Assembly (NCBI GenBank): GCA_007134485.1
Contig: SLKT01000084.1
Coordinates: forward strand, 1 to 34,550
Length of the DNA stretch: 34,550 bases
From: Wenzhouxiangella sp.
GTDB taxonomy: Bacteria > Pseudomonadota > Gammaproteobacteria > Xanthomonadales > Wenzhouxiangellaceae
Direction: 5' to 3'
Under the pieces are notes generated by a model. The model worked only from the letters and a program-made list of their open reading frames with translations, searched no databases and was not told where the DNA came from. Positions 24,518 to 32,744 of this stretch are shown here, in pieces. Positions within the stretch are counted from its first letter, which is position 1, and every line of letters begins with the position of its first letter. The translations under genes were made by a program, and so were the position numbers.

Positions 24518-25168
24518 TCAGCGCAGATCGATACGAGTCCGACCGGGCGTCAATCGGGCGCGGGTGGCCAGCGCTTCGGTCAAGACATCGATCCGCATTC
24601 TTTCGTTTGCGGGATAGTCGTCGAAAAGTTCCAGATCGATCCAACCCAGGCTGGCAGGATGGCTGCATTCCAGCCGCACCTTGATCCTGAATTCGGCATG
24701 CTCATGGCCGTGGTGATCAATGTCATGATGACCCTCGTCGTGACTGTGCCCGTGGTCATGATGATCCCCGTGGCGCTCGTTATGGTCGTGCCCGTCATGA
24801 TCGTCATGGTGATGGCCATGGTCGTGACCTTCATCGCGCTCGAATCCGGGCGTGGCAATTTCGATCTTCTCGATACTGCATTCCGCGCGCGGATCGGCGA
24901 TCAGCCAGCGGGCGCTTTCCAGGTCGGCGATCACGCGTTCAAGAGTCTCGGACTGCTCTTCGGTTCGTGGCGGATGCTCGAATCCAGCCAGGTTGACACC
25001 GGGAATATCCAGCTCGATATGAATCTCCCCGCCATCCATGGCCAGGCTGCCGGTGGCTTCACCATGGACATGGGCGCCGTGCTGACGCTGCAGCTCGCCG
25101 GCGATCAGGATCCCGGGCAGGCTGGTGAACAACATCAACAACATGATCGGTGGAAAATGGCGTTGCAT
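24518..25168 (-). CDS. zrgA: ZrgA-type His-rich zinc-binding protein (DUF2796)
   Basis: The 216-residue exported protein has a signal peptide (1-23), the family signature HGAHVHGEATGSLAM (30-44) and a spectacular His/Asp cluster at 115-158 with about twenty histidines, which would bind zinc. The C-terminal part (160-216) is an IxVRLECSHP beta domain typical of DUF2796. ZrgA is the periplasmic component of the zinc-regulated Zrg system described in Vibrio cholerae. GGAGAT lies five bases before the ATG. The Zur box at 25194-25208 lies 26 bases upstream, so expression should rise when zinc is scarce. Confidence 0.93.
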   Translation of the reverse strand: MQRHFPPIMLLMLFTSLPGILIAGELQRQHGAHVHGEATGSLAMDGGEIHIELDIPGVNLAGFEHPPRTEEQSETLERVIADLESARWLIADPRAECSIEKIEIATPGFERDEGHDHGHHHDDHDGHDHNERHGDHHDHGHSHDEGHHDIDHHGHEHAEFRIKVRLECSHPASLGWIDLELFDDYPANERMRIDVLTEALATRARLTPGRTRIDLR

Positions 25169-25193
25169 GGTGATCTCCAGTGAGTCTAAGCAG

Positions 25194-25208
25194 TGTTATA
25201 ATATAACA
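25194..25208. promoter_or_regulatory. Zur operator (zinc-responsive), divergent
   Basis: TGTTATAATATAACA is a 7-1-7 palindrome, perfect apart from the central base, and matches the GTTATAATATAAC core of gammaproteobacterial Zur boxes. It lies in the 62-base gap between the minus-strand zrgA-like gene and the plus-strand MerC-like gene. A TATAAT word (25197-25202) sits inside it, so Zur-Zn binding would cover the promoters and repress both directions. The assignment is based on the sequence match and the zinc-locus context. Confidence 0.88.
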
Positions 25209-25230
25209 TATTCAACGCGAGACCTTGTTG

Positions 25231-25659
25231 ATGACTTATCGAGCCTGGCCTGACCGCCTGGGCATGTGTGTTGCCCTGGCGTGCGCACTGCATTGTGCCG
25301 GTTTGACTCTGGTTTTTCTGTTGTATCCAACCGTCTGGCTGAATCGCTCGTACTGGGAAAGCGGATTGTGGCACAAACTGCTCTGGCTGGAGTGGGGTCT
25401 GCTGGCCCTGACCTGGACAATGCTGCTCGCCGCCATGCTGGTCGGATGGTTGCGTCACCGGCATTTCGGCCCGGTCTTGCTGGCACTGATTTCAGCCGGA
25501 ATTCTGACCGTACTGATCGCCACACCGCTGCACTTTTCAGGACGCTGGACTGCGTTGGCGGCCGCTGGAGCAGGATTGCTGCTCGCCGGCGCCCACTTCT
25601 GGAACCTGCATCTAGGGCGGTGCCACATGCAGACTGCTGTACAACAATATTTCTCGTGA
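25231..25659 (+). CDS. MerC-like small membrane protein
   Basis: The 142-residue protein starts at ATG 25231 (in-frame TTGs at 25225 and 25228 are the alternatives). It has four hydrophobic segments (about 8-30, 48-70, 76-94 and 99-120) and the CALHC motif in the first, which is the metal-binding cysteine motif of the MerC mercuric-ion transporter family. Shared use of a Zur operator with zrgA suggests that it carries zinc or another metal rather than mercury; no mer genes are present. It ends with LGRCHMQ, another possible metal ligand pair. Confidence 0.85.
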   Translation: MTYRAWPDRLGMCVALACALHCAGLTLVFLLYPTVWLNRSYWESGLWHKLLWLEWGLLALTWTMLLAAMLVGWLRHRHFGPVLLALISAGILTVLIATPLHFSGRWTALAAAGAGLLLAGAHFWNLHLGRCHMQTAVQQYFS

Positions 25660-25702
25660 GGCGACACTAGAGGAAAAAGTGTGCTTTAGCATTTCCTGAA
25701 TT

Positions 25703-25786
25703 GTTTTTCTCTGCGTCTGTGCGCCTCTGCGCGAGTGAGCTTTTTTCGTTTGCTTCGCGACAGCGGGCTCGGGGGCGGGATTTGAA
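25703..25786. repeat. Intergenic repeat copy B flanking the zinc locus
   Basis: This stretch lies 44 bases after the MerC-like gene. It has a TCTGCG/GCGCC-type block (25703-25734), a T-run and the 20-base block 25748-25767, which matches the complement of 21781-21800 at 17 of 20 positions. It thus pairs as an inverted copy with the repeat at 21762-21836 on the other side of the zinc locus. No gene is present. Confidence 0.65.
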
Positions 25787-25859
25787 CCGAAACCGATGTT
25801 GGCGCAAAATGTGCGCCTGATAACAATTATTCACCGATTACCGGGGACTGGAATAATCC

Positions 25860-27224
25860 ATGCAAACCAGCTCGATTCATGGGATGTGGTCATCCCGTCT
25901 CGCTTTCATTCTGGCCGCTACCGGCTCGGCCGTCGGCCTGGGCAACATCTGGCGCTTTCCCTACATTACCTCCGAAAACGGCGGTGGGGCGTTCGTCCTG
26001 ATCTATCTGCTGTGTATTCTGGCCGTCGGGCTGCCGATCATGTTTTCCGAGATCGTCATCGGCCGACGCGGTCGCATGAGCCCGATCAACTCGATCAAGG
26101 AACTGTCCGACGACGCCAAGGCCACGCGTGCCTGGATGGGGCTGGGCTTTCTTGGGGTGGCGGCCGGGTTCATCATCCTGTCCTTTTACTCGGTGGTTGC
26201 GGGCTGGACCCTGCATTACGGTTTCGCCTACTTGAAGGAATTGGTCGGCATGGGCGCACCGATTACCGACCCCGGCGAAACCTTCGACAATCTGCTGGCC
26301 AGCGCCGGTGAACTGACCTTCTGGCACGGCTTGTTCATGCTGATGACCGTTGGCGTGGTCGCCTTCGGGGTGGAAAAGGGACTGGAGCGGGCGGTCAGCA
26401 TCCTGATGCCTCTGCTGTTCGTGTTATTGCTGATACTGCTAGGTTACGGCATGAATACCGGCAGTTTCCAGGAAGCGGTTGGATTCCTGTTTCGACCGGA
26501 CTGGTCACAGGTCTCCGGGGGCATGATCGTGACGGCCATGGGCCAGGCCTTTTTCACCCTGAGCCTGGGCATGTGCGCCATCATGACTTATGGCGCCTAT
26601 CTGCCGTCGGATGTAAACATTCCCAAGGTGGGCACCACGGTGGCCATTTCCGATACCGTGGTCGCGCTGATTGCCGGTCTGGCGATCTTCCCGATCGTGA
26701 TCTCGTTCGGTATCGATCCGGGAACCGGCGGGGCCGGATTCATCTTCACCTCGCTGCCGCTGGCCTTTTCCGAGATGCCATTCGGAATCGCCTACGGCAT
26801 GGCGTTTTTCCTGCTGCTGTCGGTGGCGGCCTGGACCAGTGCGATTTCGCTGATGGAGCCTGCCACTGCCTACCTGGTCGAAGCCACCAACCTGTCGCGC
26901 AAGAGCGCCGCCATGTGCGTGGCGGCGTTTGCATGGGTCTTGGGCTTGGCCTCGGTGTTTTCGTTCAATGTCTGGTCGGAGGTCACGATCGGGGGCGAAT
27001 CGATCATGGATGCCCTGGACTACGTTGCATCCCAGGTCATGCTTCCGCTCGGCGGTTTGCTGACGGCCTTGTTTGCCGGCTGGGTGTTGTCCAGAAAGAT
27101 CACCCGGGAGGAACTCGACGAGAAGATGCCTGACTGGGCGTTCAATGCCTGGCTCTGGTTGACCCGCGTGGTAACACCCTTGCTGATTCTCATTGTGCTG
27201 GCCAGTTTGCTGGGGATTGTTTGA
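25860..27224 (+). CDS. Sodium-dependent neurotransmitter-symporter family (NSS) transporter
   Basis: The 454 residues match bacterial NSS proteins such as LeuT and TnaT. The signature ATGSAVGLGNIWRFPYITSENGGGAFVLIYLL (about 20-50) carries the sodium and amino-acid binding residues of helix 1. The matching helix-6 and -8 segments (QAFFTLSLGMCAIMTYGAYLP near 225, LLLSVAAWTSAISLMEPATAYL near 320) are present. About eleven to twelve helices are predicted. Substrates are amino acids or similar amines taken up with Na+. Its last 35 bases overlap the convergent cmoB gene. Confidence 0.93.
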   Translation: MQTSSIHGMWSSRLAFILAATGSAVGLGNIWRFPYITSENGGGAFVLIYLLCILAVGLPIMFSEIVIGRRGRMSPINSIKELSDDAKATRAWMGLGFLGVAAGFIILSFYSVVAGWTLHYGFAYLKELVGMGAPITDPGETFDNLLASAGELTFWHGLFMLMTVGVVAFGVEKGLERAVSILMPLLFVLLLILLGYGMNTGSFQEAVGFLFRPDWSQVSGGMIVTAMGQAFFTLSLGMCAIMTYGAYLPSDVNIPKVGTTVAISDTVVALIAGLAIFPIVISFGIDPGTGGAGFIFTSLPLAFSEMPFGIAYGMAFFLLLSVAAWTSAISLMEPATAYLVEATNLSRKSAAMCVAAFAWVLGLASVFSFNVWSEVTIGGESIMDALDYVASQVMLPLGGLLTALFAGWVLSRKITREELDEKMPDWAFNAWLWLTRVVTPLLILIVLASLLGIV

Positions 27225-28215
27225 TGGTTGCAGCGAGCACGGCGCGTATGGGCGCTGGATGGCCTTCGCGAGTGCTCGCGGCATCGACCGGATCAAGTGC
27301 CTCGGCCAGTGAATGGAAGGGCATCCAGTCGGTGCTGCGTTGCTCTTCGCTGGTGGTCGGCGTGGTGTCGATGAGGCGAATGTCCTCGTAGCCGGCGGCA
27401 TCCATCCAGTCGATCAACTGCGAAACGGTCGGCAGTGCATGCACGTTGCGCATATTGGCGTAGCGACCCTGAGGAACCAGTACATTTCGATCCTCGCCCG
27501 GGATGATCAGGGTCTCAAGCACCAGCTCGCCGCCCTGCGCCAGACGCCGGGCCAGGTCGCTCAGGTGGGCAAGATGGTCGCGGCGGTGGTAGAGCACCCC
27601 CATTGAAAAGACCGTGTCGAAACCCGTCATTCCATCCGGCAGGTCCTCGAGCCGAAGGGCCAGCAAGTAATTTTCGGCCGGGCCGGCGAAGTGGCTGATG
27701 GCCTCGTGCTGCATCACGAACAACTGGGTGGGATCGCAGGCGATGACCCGGGCTGCGCCGGCTTCGAGCATTCGCCAGCCGAAATATCCATTGCCCGCGC
27801 CGACATCCAGAACCTGCTTGTCCCGCAAGTCGATGGCGCCGGCCAGTCGATTCCATTTGAGGTCCGATCGCCATTCCGTGTCGATGTGAACACCACCAAG
27901 CTTCAGGGGACCCTTTCGCCAGGGAATGAGGGTTCGAAGCTGCTTGATGAGCGTTTCAGGCTGATCGACCTCGGCGCCGGCTTCCAGGCAACCATTGATG
28001 ATTTGCCACCGGCGGTCGACCAAAGGCAGTTCGCTGATGGCTGCTTGCCAGCGTTTCAGATCGCCATGCCGGTCAAGATGACGGGCATGGGCCGACAGGG
28101 CCTGCTTGCTGATGTCGGGACCGAACGCCTCGGTCAGGGCGATGGAGAGCCGGTCGGTCAGAGCGCTGAACCAGTCAGTCGTCGAGCTTTTCGAGGATCG
28201 CTCCGACGATGTCAT
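27190..28215 (-). CDS. cmoB: tRNA U34 carboxymethyltransferase
   Basis: CmoB uses carboxy-SAM to make cmo5U in the wobble position of tRNAs. The 341 residues carry the diagnostic blocks LIPWRKGPLKLGGVHIDTEWRSDLKWNRL, VLDVGAGNGYFGWRM (SAM-binding), GVLYHRRD and LVLETLIIPGEDRNVLVPQGRYANMRNVHALP. Its 5' end overlaps the CBS-domain gene by 41 bases; no better start is seen downstream. The 3' end overlaps the convergent symporter gene by 35 bases. CmoA, which makes carboxy-SAM, is not in the window. Confidence 0.93.
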   Translation of the reverse strand: MTSSERSSKSSTTDWFSALTDRLSIALTEAFGPDISKQALSAHARHLDRHGDLKRWQAAISELPLVDRRWQIINGCLEAGAEVDQPETLIKQLRTLIPWRKGPLKLGGVHIDTEWRSDLKWNRLAGAIDLRDKQVLDVGAGNGYFGWRMLEAGAARVIACDPTQLFVMQHEAISHFAGPAENYLLALRLEDLPDGMTGFDTVFSMGVLYHRRDHLAHLSDLARRLAQGGELVLETLIIPGEDRNVLVPQGRYANMRNVHALPTVSQLIDWMDAAGYEDIRLIDTTPTTSEEQRSTDWMPFHSLAEALDPVDAASTREGHPAPIRAVLAATIKQSPANWPAQ

Positions 28216-28585
28216 TCATGGTCAGAATACCCTCGAGCTGGTTGTTGCTGGAGACAATCAGGCGCTTGATGCCCGAGTTGACCATCAGCGACACGGCATG
28301 CCGGACTTCGAGTTGACGCGGCACGGACAGTGCCGGCTTGGTGGCGATGTCATAGACATTGACCAGGTCGACATCGCCGTCCTCTTCAATGATGGTGCGA
28401 AGTATGGTGGTGTAGGTCAGCATGCCGTAGGCATCACTGTCCGTGCGCTTCTCGACGACCAGCGATTTGACCGAGTGTTCGCGCATCTTTTTCATCGCCT
28501 CGCGCAACGTGGCCAATGGCTCGATCGTCACGACCTCGGGTTTCATCAGGTCATCGACCAGTTTGCGGGATTGTTCATTGCTCAT
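28175..28585 (-). CDS. Stand-alone two-CBS-domain protein
   Basis: The 136 residues are two CBS motifs. LMKPEVVTIEPLATLREAMKKMREHSVKSLVV (about 13-44) opens the first, and ALSVPRQLEVRHAVSLMVNSGIKRLIVSSNNQLEGILTMNDIVGAI (about 84-131) is the second. Pairs of CBS motifs bind adenosine nucleotides and gate transporters or enzymes. It lies two bases after the PII-like gene and shares the transcript with the DUF1538 transporter, so it is a likely energy sensor for that membrane protein. Confidence 0.9.
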   Translation of the reverse strand: MSNEQSRKLVDDLMKPEVVTIEPLATLREAMKKMREHSVKSLVVEKRTDSDAYGMLTYTTILRTIIEEDGDVDLVNVYDIATKPALSVPRQLEVRHAVSLMVNSGIKRLIVSSNNQLEGILTMNDIVGAILEKLDD

Positions 28586-28587
28586 GA

Positions 28588-28935
28588 TCAGATCTCGTCT
28601 TCGATTTTCTGGGTGAATTGGCTCAGTTCGCGGGTATCGATACCGCCCAGGTGTTCCAGCGGAATGGTAAAGGCGATGCCGCGAGGGTCATTGTCCAGGT
28701 CGAGTTTCCTGGTCAGGCACTTGAGTACCTGCAAGGAGAGTTTCTTCTCGAGCACGAACATCAGTACCGACTGGGCGCCTTCGTAGGTCAGGCCGAAAAA
28801 GGTTTTCTTCTCGTCGCCGGTAATGCCGCGGGCGCTGAGCAGGGTCACGGCGCCGGCTCCGGCTTCGCGGGCAATGTCGACGGCCTCATCTTCCATCTCT
28901 TCGGCGAGGATGGCGACCAGAACGGAAAATTTCAT
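28588..28935 (-). CDS. PII-like signalling protein
   Basis: The 115-residue protein has the size and ferredoxin-like pattern of PII: MKFSVLVAILAEEMEDEAVDIAREAGAGAVTLL, then a short T-loop region around GITGDEKKTFFGL, VLMFVLEKKLSLQVLKCL and a C-terminal strand. Residues diagnostic of GlnB/GlnK uridylylation (Tyr at the T-loop tip) are missing, so this is a PII-like protein rather than a nitrogen regulator. PII-like proteins are trimers that bind ATP, AMP, bicarbonate or cyclic nucleotides and often gate an adjacent transporter. Its start overlaps the DUF1538 gene stop by four bases. Confidence 0.85.
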   Translation of the reverse strand: MKFSVLVAILAEEMEDEAVDIAREAGAGAVTLLSARGITGDEKKTFFGLTYEGAQSVLMFVLEKKLSLQVLKCLTRKLDLDNDPRGIAFTIPLEHLGGIDTRELSQFTQKIEDEI

Positions 28936-30437
28936 GACGATTGACCTCTCTTGGCAAGCTGCTCGGCCACTATGGCGTACAGCATAACGGTGATGATGGG
29001 AAAAATGGACGCGAAAGCGATCAGGCCAAAGCCGTCGATCATGATGTTGCGCCCTTCGATATGGGTGGCCAGGCCAATGCCCAGCGCGGTAATCAGCGGC
29101 ACCGTGACTTCCGATGTGGTCACGCCTCCCAGGTCATAGGCCAGCGCAATGATATAGCGCGGTGACAGCCAGGTCAGCACAATGACCACCGAATAGCCGG
29201 CAATGATGTACATGTGGATCGAGTCGCCGGCGATGATGCGATGCACGCCGATGGTGATGCCGATAGCCACCCCCAGTGCAACGATCATGCGGATGGCGTT
29301 GCCCCGAATCTTGCCCCTGGCGGCTTCCTCGGCTTTCCTGCCGACCGCAATCAGCGCCGGTTCGGCCATGGTGGTGGCGAACCCGATGGCGAAGGCGAAC
29401 AGGTAGACGAACACGATGCGGTCATGAGCGATCAGTTGCTCGGCCATGCGCTCGCCGATCGGAAACAGCCCCAGCTTGAGTCCGACCACGAAGGCATACA
29501 GGCCGATGATGACCAGCACGAACCCGAAACTGACCATGGCCAGATGGGGAATGCGTTTTCTAATGACTGCGAACTGAAAGATCAACACCACCAGGATGAT
29601 CGGCAACACGTCGCGCACCATGGTGGCCAAGTCCATCAATAGCCCGCTGACCGAGGCGGGTGCAGCGGTATCGGCATGCTCTTCCATGGCTCGAACCACC
29701 TCGGAGGCGTTCCCGGCCGTTTCGGCATCACCCAGGGTAAAGACGATCACTCCGTAGAGCTGAACGGTGATCATCGGCACCATCACGGCCAGGGCCACCA
29801 GCCCGAAGCCGTCTGTCAATGGATTGCGGCCGCGAATGGAGGCGGCCAGCCCCAGCCCCAGTGCTGCAATCAGGGGCACGGTGACGATGTTGGTGGTCAC
29901 GCCGCCGGAATCATAGGCCAGGCCGACGATTTCTTCCGGTGCGAAGAAGGTCACCACGACCACGGTCAGGTAGCCGCCGATCATCATCCAGTGCAGCGGC
30001 AGGCCGAGAATGATGCGCAAGACCCCCACCGAAATCACCGCGCCGACCGAACTGGCCACCAGCAGCCGCAGCACCAGGGGGTTGATGCGCCCCTCGCTGA
30101 TGATTTCGGCCTGCTCGGCCACCGCGATCAGCGCCGGTTCGGCGATTACGGCCGAAAATCCCATGAAAAACCCGAAGATCATCAGCCACGGCAGCGAACC
30201 CTTGGCCGCGAACTCGTCCGACAGGCTCTTGCCGATCGGGAAAACCCCCATTTCCAGGCCCTGCAGAAAAAGCGCCACCCCCAAGACCACGATCCCCAGT
30301 CCGACCATCATCGAGGTCAGGCCGTCGGGGACCTGTTGCAGCACCAGGAACTGGAATACACCCACCACGATGATGATGGGCAGCAGATTGCGGATGGAAT
30401 GAATCAGCGTATCGAAGAATTGATAAAGCAGTTTCAT
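28932..30437 (-). CDS. Membrane protein with two DUF1538 repeats, possible cation/proton antiporter
   Basis: The 501-residue polytopic protein is an internal duplication. FSAVIAEPALIAVAEQAE in the first half matches TTMAEPALIAVGRKAEEA in the second. GLGLAASIRGRNPLTDGFGLVALAVMVPMI is repeated as GIGLATHIEGRNIMIDGFGLIAFASIFPII. From memory, a Halomonas pair of separate DUF1538 proteins (UmpAB) was reported as a Na+(Li+,K+)/H+ antiporter; here both repeats sit in one chain. Each half has about six helices with conserved AEPAL and GGVTT motifs. It is the first gene of an operon with PII-like and CBS proteins, which suggests nucleotide-controlled ion transport. The substrate is not proven. Confidence 0.9.
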   Translation of the reverse strand: MKLLYQFFDTLIHSIRNLLPIIIVVGVFQFLVLQQVPDGLTSMMVGLGIVVLGVALFLQGLEMGVFPIGKSLSDEFAAKGSLPWLMIFGFFMGFSAVIAEPALIAVAEQAEIISEGRINPLVLRLLVASSVGAVISVGVLRIILGLPLHWMMIGGYLTVVVVTFFAPEEIVGLAYDSGGVTTNIVTVPLIAALGLGLAASIRGRNPLTDGFGLVALAVMVPMITVQLYGVIVFTLGDAETAGNASEVVRAMEEHADTAAPASVSGLLMDLATMVRDVLPIILVVLIFQFAVIRKRIPHLAMVSFGFVLVIIGLYAFVVGLKLGLFPIGERMAEQLIAHDRIVFVYLFAFAIGFATTMAEPALIAVGRKAEEAARGKIRGNAIRMIVALGVAIGITIGVHRIIAGDSIHMYIIAGYSVVIVLTWLSPRYIIALAYDLGGVTTSEVTVPLITALGIGLATHIEGRNIMIDGFGLIAFASIFPIITVMLYAIVAEQLAKRGQSS

Positions 30438-30504
30438 CCCGAATCAGCCTGTGTGCCCATCATTGGCGATGTTGGTGGTGCGGTGCCGCGTCAATGGTAA
30501 GGCA

Positions 30505-31647
30505 TCAGGCGATCTGGAGGGGCTTGCCCTGCGCTTTGGTGGCTCCGGTCGGGTCCACGCAGACCCGATTGCGACCGCAAGCCTTGGCCCGGTAGAGCGC
30601 CTGGTCGGCACGCCGAATCAATTCATCGACATTGCTGTCCTCATGCCAGGCGGCCACTCCCAGGCTGATGGTCAGGGGAATGCTGAGTTCGCTGACCGTC
30701 AGCGGCGTTTCTGCAATGGACCGGCGGATCTTCTCGGCCACGATTTGGGCCCGGGAGGCGTCGGTCTCGGGCAACAGGATGAGAAACTCCTCGCCACCCC
30801 ATCGGGCCGCCCGGTCTTCCCGACGCAGGATGGTCTCGACTCGGCGCGCTACCTCACGCAGCACTTCATCCCCGACCGAGTGTCCGTGGCGGTCATTGAC
30901 CTGCTTGAAATGGTCCAGATCGGCGAGCAGCACCGACAACGGCACACGATGACGGCGCGCCCGCGAGACCTCGCCTTCCAGTTGAGGTTCGATCGAGCGT
31001 CGATTGCTCAGTCCGGTCAACGGGTCGGTCAGGGCCATTTGTTCAAGCCGCTTGCGGTCCATGAAGGACTGGATCCGGATGCGATAAAGCAGCTCCGCTG
31101 CGATCAGCCCCACCCCGAGCATCATGACTGGCTCGATCAGTATGAATGACCATTCGGAAAACGGAAGTCCGGCCAGGTGCAACCAGACCAGAAAGCCGGC
31201 AAACGGCAGTCCAAAGAGCACCACCAATTCCGGTCCACCACGCAAGGTGACCAATGAAACGGCAAATGTGGCCAGGATCAGACCATGGATCATGCGACGC
31301 GGATCACCGTCGGCCGACAACAGGCTCGTCGCCAGAAGGCCAAATATCATCACCAGCACACTCAGGGCCAGCAATCTCAGCAGCACGGTGGCGCGTTTTC
31401 CGGCATTGGGGCTTGCACTCAGGATCAGTGTCACCACGGCCACGAAGACCGGCAGCACTCGCCACCACGCATGCTGAACCAGCAGCGCATCGGGCAGCTC
31501 CAGAATCCGCCACTCGATCAACTGGAAAGTCGAGACAAGAACAACCGTTAACACGGCCCCGATCAGTGCGAATTGGCGAGCCAGACGCTGCTCCTGCTGC
31601 TGAAGGGCTGGCAACAGGTGGGCGTCGATGTGCGTTGCATGCATCAT
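30505..31647 (-). CDS. Membrane-anchored diguanylate cyclase (GGDEF domain)
   Basis: Makes the second messenger c-di-GMP from two GTP. The 380 residues have a membrane sensor of about six helices (residues 25-195), then a linker and a GGDEF domain (about 205-365). The active site is RWGGEEFLILLPETD. The product-inhibition I-site RxxD is present as RRED five residues before it, so the enzyme is probably active and feedback-controlled. The start (ATG 31647) follows AGGAAGGGG. It lies 67 bases after the DUF1538 gene, likely as a separate unit. The MshEN-domain protein in this window is the type of effector that can bind its product. Confidence 0.92.
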   Translation of the reverse strand: MMHATHIDAHLLPALQQQEQRLARQFALIGAVLTVVLVSTFQLIEWRILELPDALLVQHAWWRVLPVFVAVVTLILSASPNAGKRATVLLRLLALSVLVMIFGLLATSLLSADGDPRRMIHGLILATFAVSLVTLRGGPELVVLFGLPFAGFLVWLHLAGLPFSEWSFILIEPVMMLGVGLIAAELLYRIRIQSFMDRKRLEQMALTDPLTGLSNRRSIEPQLEGEVSRARRHRVPLSVLLADLDHFKQVNDRHGHSVGDEVLREVARRVETILRREDRAARWGGEEFLILLPETDASRAQIVAEKIRRSIAETPLTVSELSIPLTISLGVAAWHEDSNVDELIRRADQALYRAKACGRNRVCVDPTGATKAQGKPLQIA

Positions 31648-31723
31648 TTGGCTTCCCCTTCCTGACCCGAAAATGACCGGGACAACCCCAAGCTATCGCG
31701 ATCCGGAGTTCGGAAAGTTGTCA

Positions 31724-31765
31724 CCGGTCAAAAAAGCCGTGATCTCAATCACCTTTTTCGACCGG
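31724..31765. terminator. Bidirectional terminator hairpin
   Basis: Imperfect arms CCGGTCAAAAAAG.. and ..CTTTTTCGACCGG flank a GTGAT/ATCAC stem with a CTCA loop. The inner stem is bordered by A and T runs, so it can terminate in both directions. It sits 44 bases past the end of the minus-strand acyltransferase gene and 77 bases before the diguanylate cyclase start. Confidence 0.7.
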
Positions 31766-31808
31766 CAATGTTGGCTGGATTGGACTTTCCCAGGCTATCT
31801 TGTTCAGG

Positions 31809-32744
31809 CTAGTGTTTATGGTTGGGGCGTGGCGAGTCGAGCATCTGCCTGATCCGCTCATCCTTGGACTCCCAAAGGACATTCAGCCACTCCTGGAAGC
31901 GGCGTCTGAAATCCGGATCGTTCTGGTAGTCGCCCCGGCGCAGCTCCTCGGGGGTGGGCATGATCTGGAAATCGACCCGGATCTCGGGAATGCGATTGGC
32001 AAACAGATCGCCCAGTTCGCCGGCCCCTTTCGGGTAAACGATCGTTACATCGACCAGGGTGTCGAGCGACTCGCCCATGGCGTCGACCACGAACGCCGTT
32101 CCGCCGGCGCGCGGTTTGAGCAGATGTTGAAACGGTGATTCCTGCTGGCTGTGCTTTTCGGAGCTGAAGCGTGTCCCTTCGACGAAATTGACCACCGATA
32201 CCGGAATTTTGCGAAATTTTCTGCAGGCGCGGCGAGTCGCCTCGATATCCCGTCCGGCCAGTTCAGGCCGGCGCTGGATCTGGTCGCGCGAGTAGCGCTT
32301 CATGAAGGGGAAATCCAGCGCCCACCAGGCCATCCCCAGCAATGGCACCCAGATCAGTTGGCTTTTCAGGAAAAAGCGCAGCAGGGGCAGGCGCCGATTG
32401 AGCAGTTTCTGTAACACCGGAATGTCGACCCAGCTCTGATGGTTGCAAACCACCAGGAAATGACCCTCAGGCATGGGCTCGGGCAGACCCGAAACCTGCA
32501 GGCGGGTGTCGGTCAGTCGCTCGAACAGTGCGCTGTTGACGTCAATCCAGCTGGCCGCGATCGCCATCAGCCAGCGATCGAACACGACCCGCGCTCTTCT
32601 CCATCGCAACAGTACCTTGAGCAATGCGATGAACATCAGGGGAATGACATGAAAGACGGAATTCAACAGCAGCCCGCAAAAGGCCACCCAGACCCGCAAC
32701 CACGGAGGAAGCCATCTCGATTTCACGACATTCGCTGCATTCAT
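31809..32744 (-). CDS. YihG-like lysophospholipid acyltransferase family protein
   Basis: The 311-residue protein has a membrane anchor (about 15-45) and the PlsC/LPLAT fold: NHQSWVD at 101-107 (HX4D catalytic His102 and Asp107), then VNFVEGTRFS around 185-194 (EGTR, phosphate binding). The MPEGHFLVVCNHQSWVD and LDFPFMKRYSRD blocks match the E. coli YihG branch, which acylates the sn-1 or sn-2 position of phospholipids. The start overlaps the stop of the upstream beta-repeat protein gene (ATGA), an unusual pairing. Confidence 0.9.
   Translation of the reverse strand: MNAANVVKSRWLPPWLRVWVAFCGLLLNSVFHVIPLMFIALLKVLLRWRRARVVFDRWLMAIAASWIDVNSALFERLTDTRLQVSGLPEPMPEGHFLVVCNHQSWVDIPVLQKLLNRRLPLLRFFLKSQLIWVPLLGMAWWALDFPFMKRYSRDQIQRRPELAGRDIEATRRACRKFRKIPVSVVNFVEGTRFSSEKHSQQESPFQHLLKPRAGGTAFVVDAMGESLDTLVDVTIVYPKGAGELGDLFANRIPEIRVDFQIMPTPEELRRGDYQNDPDFRRRFQEWLNVLWESKDERIRQMLDSPRPNHKH

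Noticed and set aside
25770-25788. A GGATTTGAACC word resembling a tRNA T-arm on the minus strand
   Set aside because: The bases on either side do not form a five-pair T-stem, and no acceptor or anticodon arm is nearby. It lies inside the repeat copy.
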